DNA of 64,000 nucleotides from Ancylomarina longa (lineage in GTDB: Bacteria; Bacteroidota; Bacteroidia; Bacteroidales; Marinifilaceae): positions 90,180 through 154,179 of the forward strand of contig NZ_RJJX01000008.1 in assembly GCF_003996985.1 (NCBI RefSeq), read 5' to 3'. Below the pieces are notes generated by a model. That model saw only the letters and a program-made list of their open reading frames with translations. It ran no database searches and had not been told where the DNA came from. Of this stretch, positions 63,853 to 64,000 are shown in pieces (the first letter of the stretch is position 1; each line of letters starts with the position of its first letter). Made by a program: the position numbers and the translations under genes.

Positions 63853-64000
63853 TGGATATGCAACAAAAAACTGGACTTTATATTAAGCCGCGATTATATA
63901 TTTAGATTTTCCATATTGATCTGGGGTTAAATAGCCCAAAACAGAATGTATTCTTTGTTTATTATACCATACTTCAATAAAGTGTACTATTTCAATTTTA
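63853..64000 (-). mobile_element. IS3-family insertion sequence, right part only
   Basis: The array stops abruptly at 63852, and new sequence beginning TGGATATGCAACAAAAAACT continues to the window edge; this looks like an IS3-type terminal inverted repeat next to the transposase 3' end. Only 148 bp are in view. Confidence 0.7.
63883..64000 (-). CDS. IS3-family transposase OrfB, C-terminal fragment (runs off window)
   Basis: Minus-strand frame ending in TAA at 63883-63885 encodes KIEIVHFIEVWYNKQRIHSV, then LGYLTPDQYGKSKYIIAA. The W-Y-N-x-x-R-x-H-S-x-L-G-Y-x-T/S-P signature is the C-terminal end of the DDE transposase (rve domain) of the IS3 family. The start is beyond the right edge. Confidence 0.88.
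   Translation of the reverse strand, partial: KIEIVHFIEVWYNKQRIHSVLGYLTPDQYGKSKYIIAA

Overview
The window looks like the chromosome of a Bacteroidota bacterium, probably a marine or anaerobic member of the Marinilabiliales. The assignment is inferred from gene content: a type IX secretion (T9SS) substrate with a gliding-motility-type C-terminus beside a PorP/SprF gene, DPP5-like S9 peptidases, a single-chain iron-sulfur serine dehydratase, the nfeD-floA pair, low GC, weak Shine-Dalgarno signals and promoters of the Bacteroidota type (TTTG about 19 bp upstream of TAnnTTTG). Most of it is ordinary core genome; the unusual material is one giant gene and several non-coding repeats.

1-9.8 kb: 5'-terminal part of uvrA (TTG start) and a lytic transglycosylase on the minus strand, a lipoprotein, two fold-type I PLP enzymes, smpB, two tandem Yip1-like membrane proteins, miaA and a nicotinamidase-like hydrolase. 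The 480 bp beside smpB carry a cluster of TTATCAACA-type DnaA boxes. 9.9-23.7 kb: a LytS/LytTR two-component pair, two paralogous DPP5-type peptidases flanking a lipoprotein, a TerB-like/ABCG transporter and an EamA permease, a 21-bp heptad minisatellite, then bcp-recA. 24-28 kb: an envelope operon (TPR/PD40/SPOR protein, clpS, nfeD, floA) followed by tRNA-Ser(GCU) and a tandem triplication of tRNA-Pro(UGG), each copy with its own terminator.

28.8-39.8 kb: serine dehydratase, a DoxX pair behind a 24-bp perfect palindrome, a TlpA-like thioredoxin, a TetR-like regulator overlapping a Dus enzyme, a corrinoid-remodelling locus (cbiZ, a P-loop ATPase, cobyric acid synthase), an Lrp regulator and an aminopeptidase P. 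40-53.3 kb: a 12-kb gene for a secreted protein of about 4050 residues made of Ig-like domains, containing a 1104-bp higher-order repeat, with its presumed dedicated PorP/SprF partner.

53.3-64 kb: a conserved unknown protein, yaaA, a third S9 peptidase, a heptad-leader protein and an orphan multi-PAS histidine kinase, interspersed with at least three different inverted-repeat elements. The window ends in a tandem array of 220-bp non-coding units that is cut by an IS3-family element running off the right edge.
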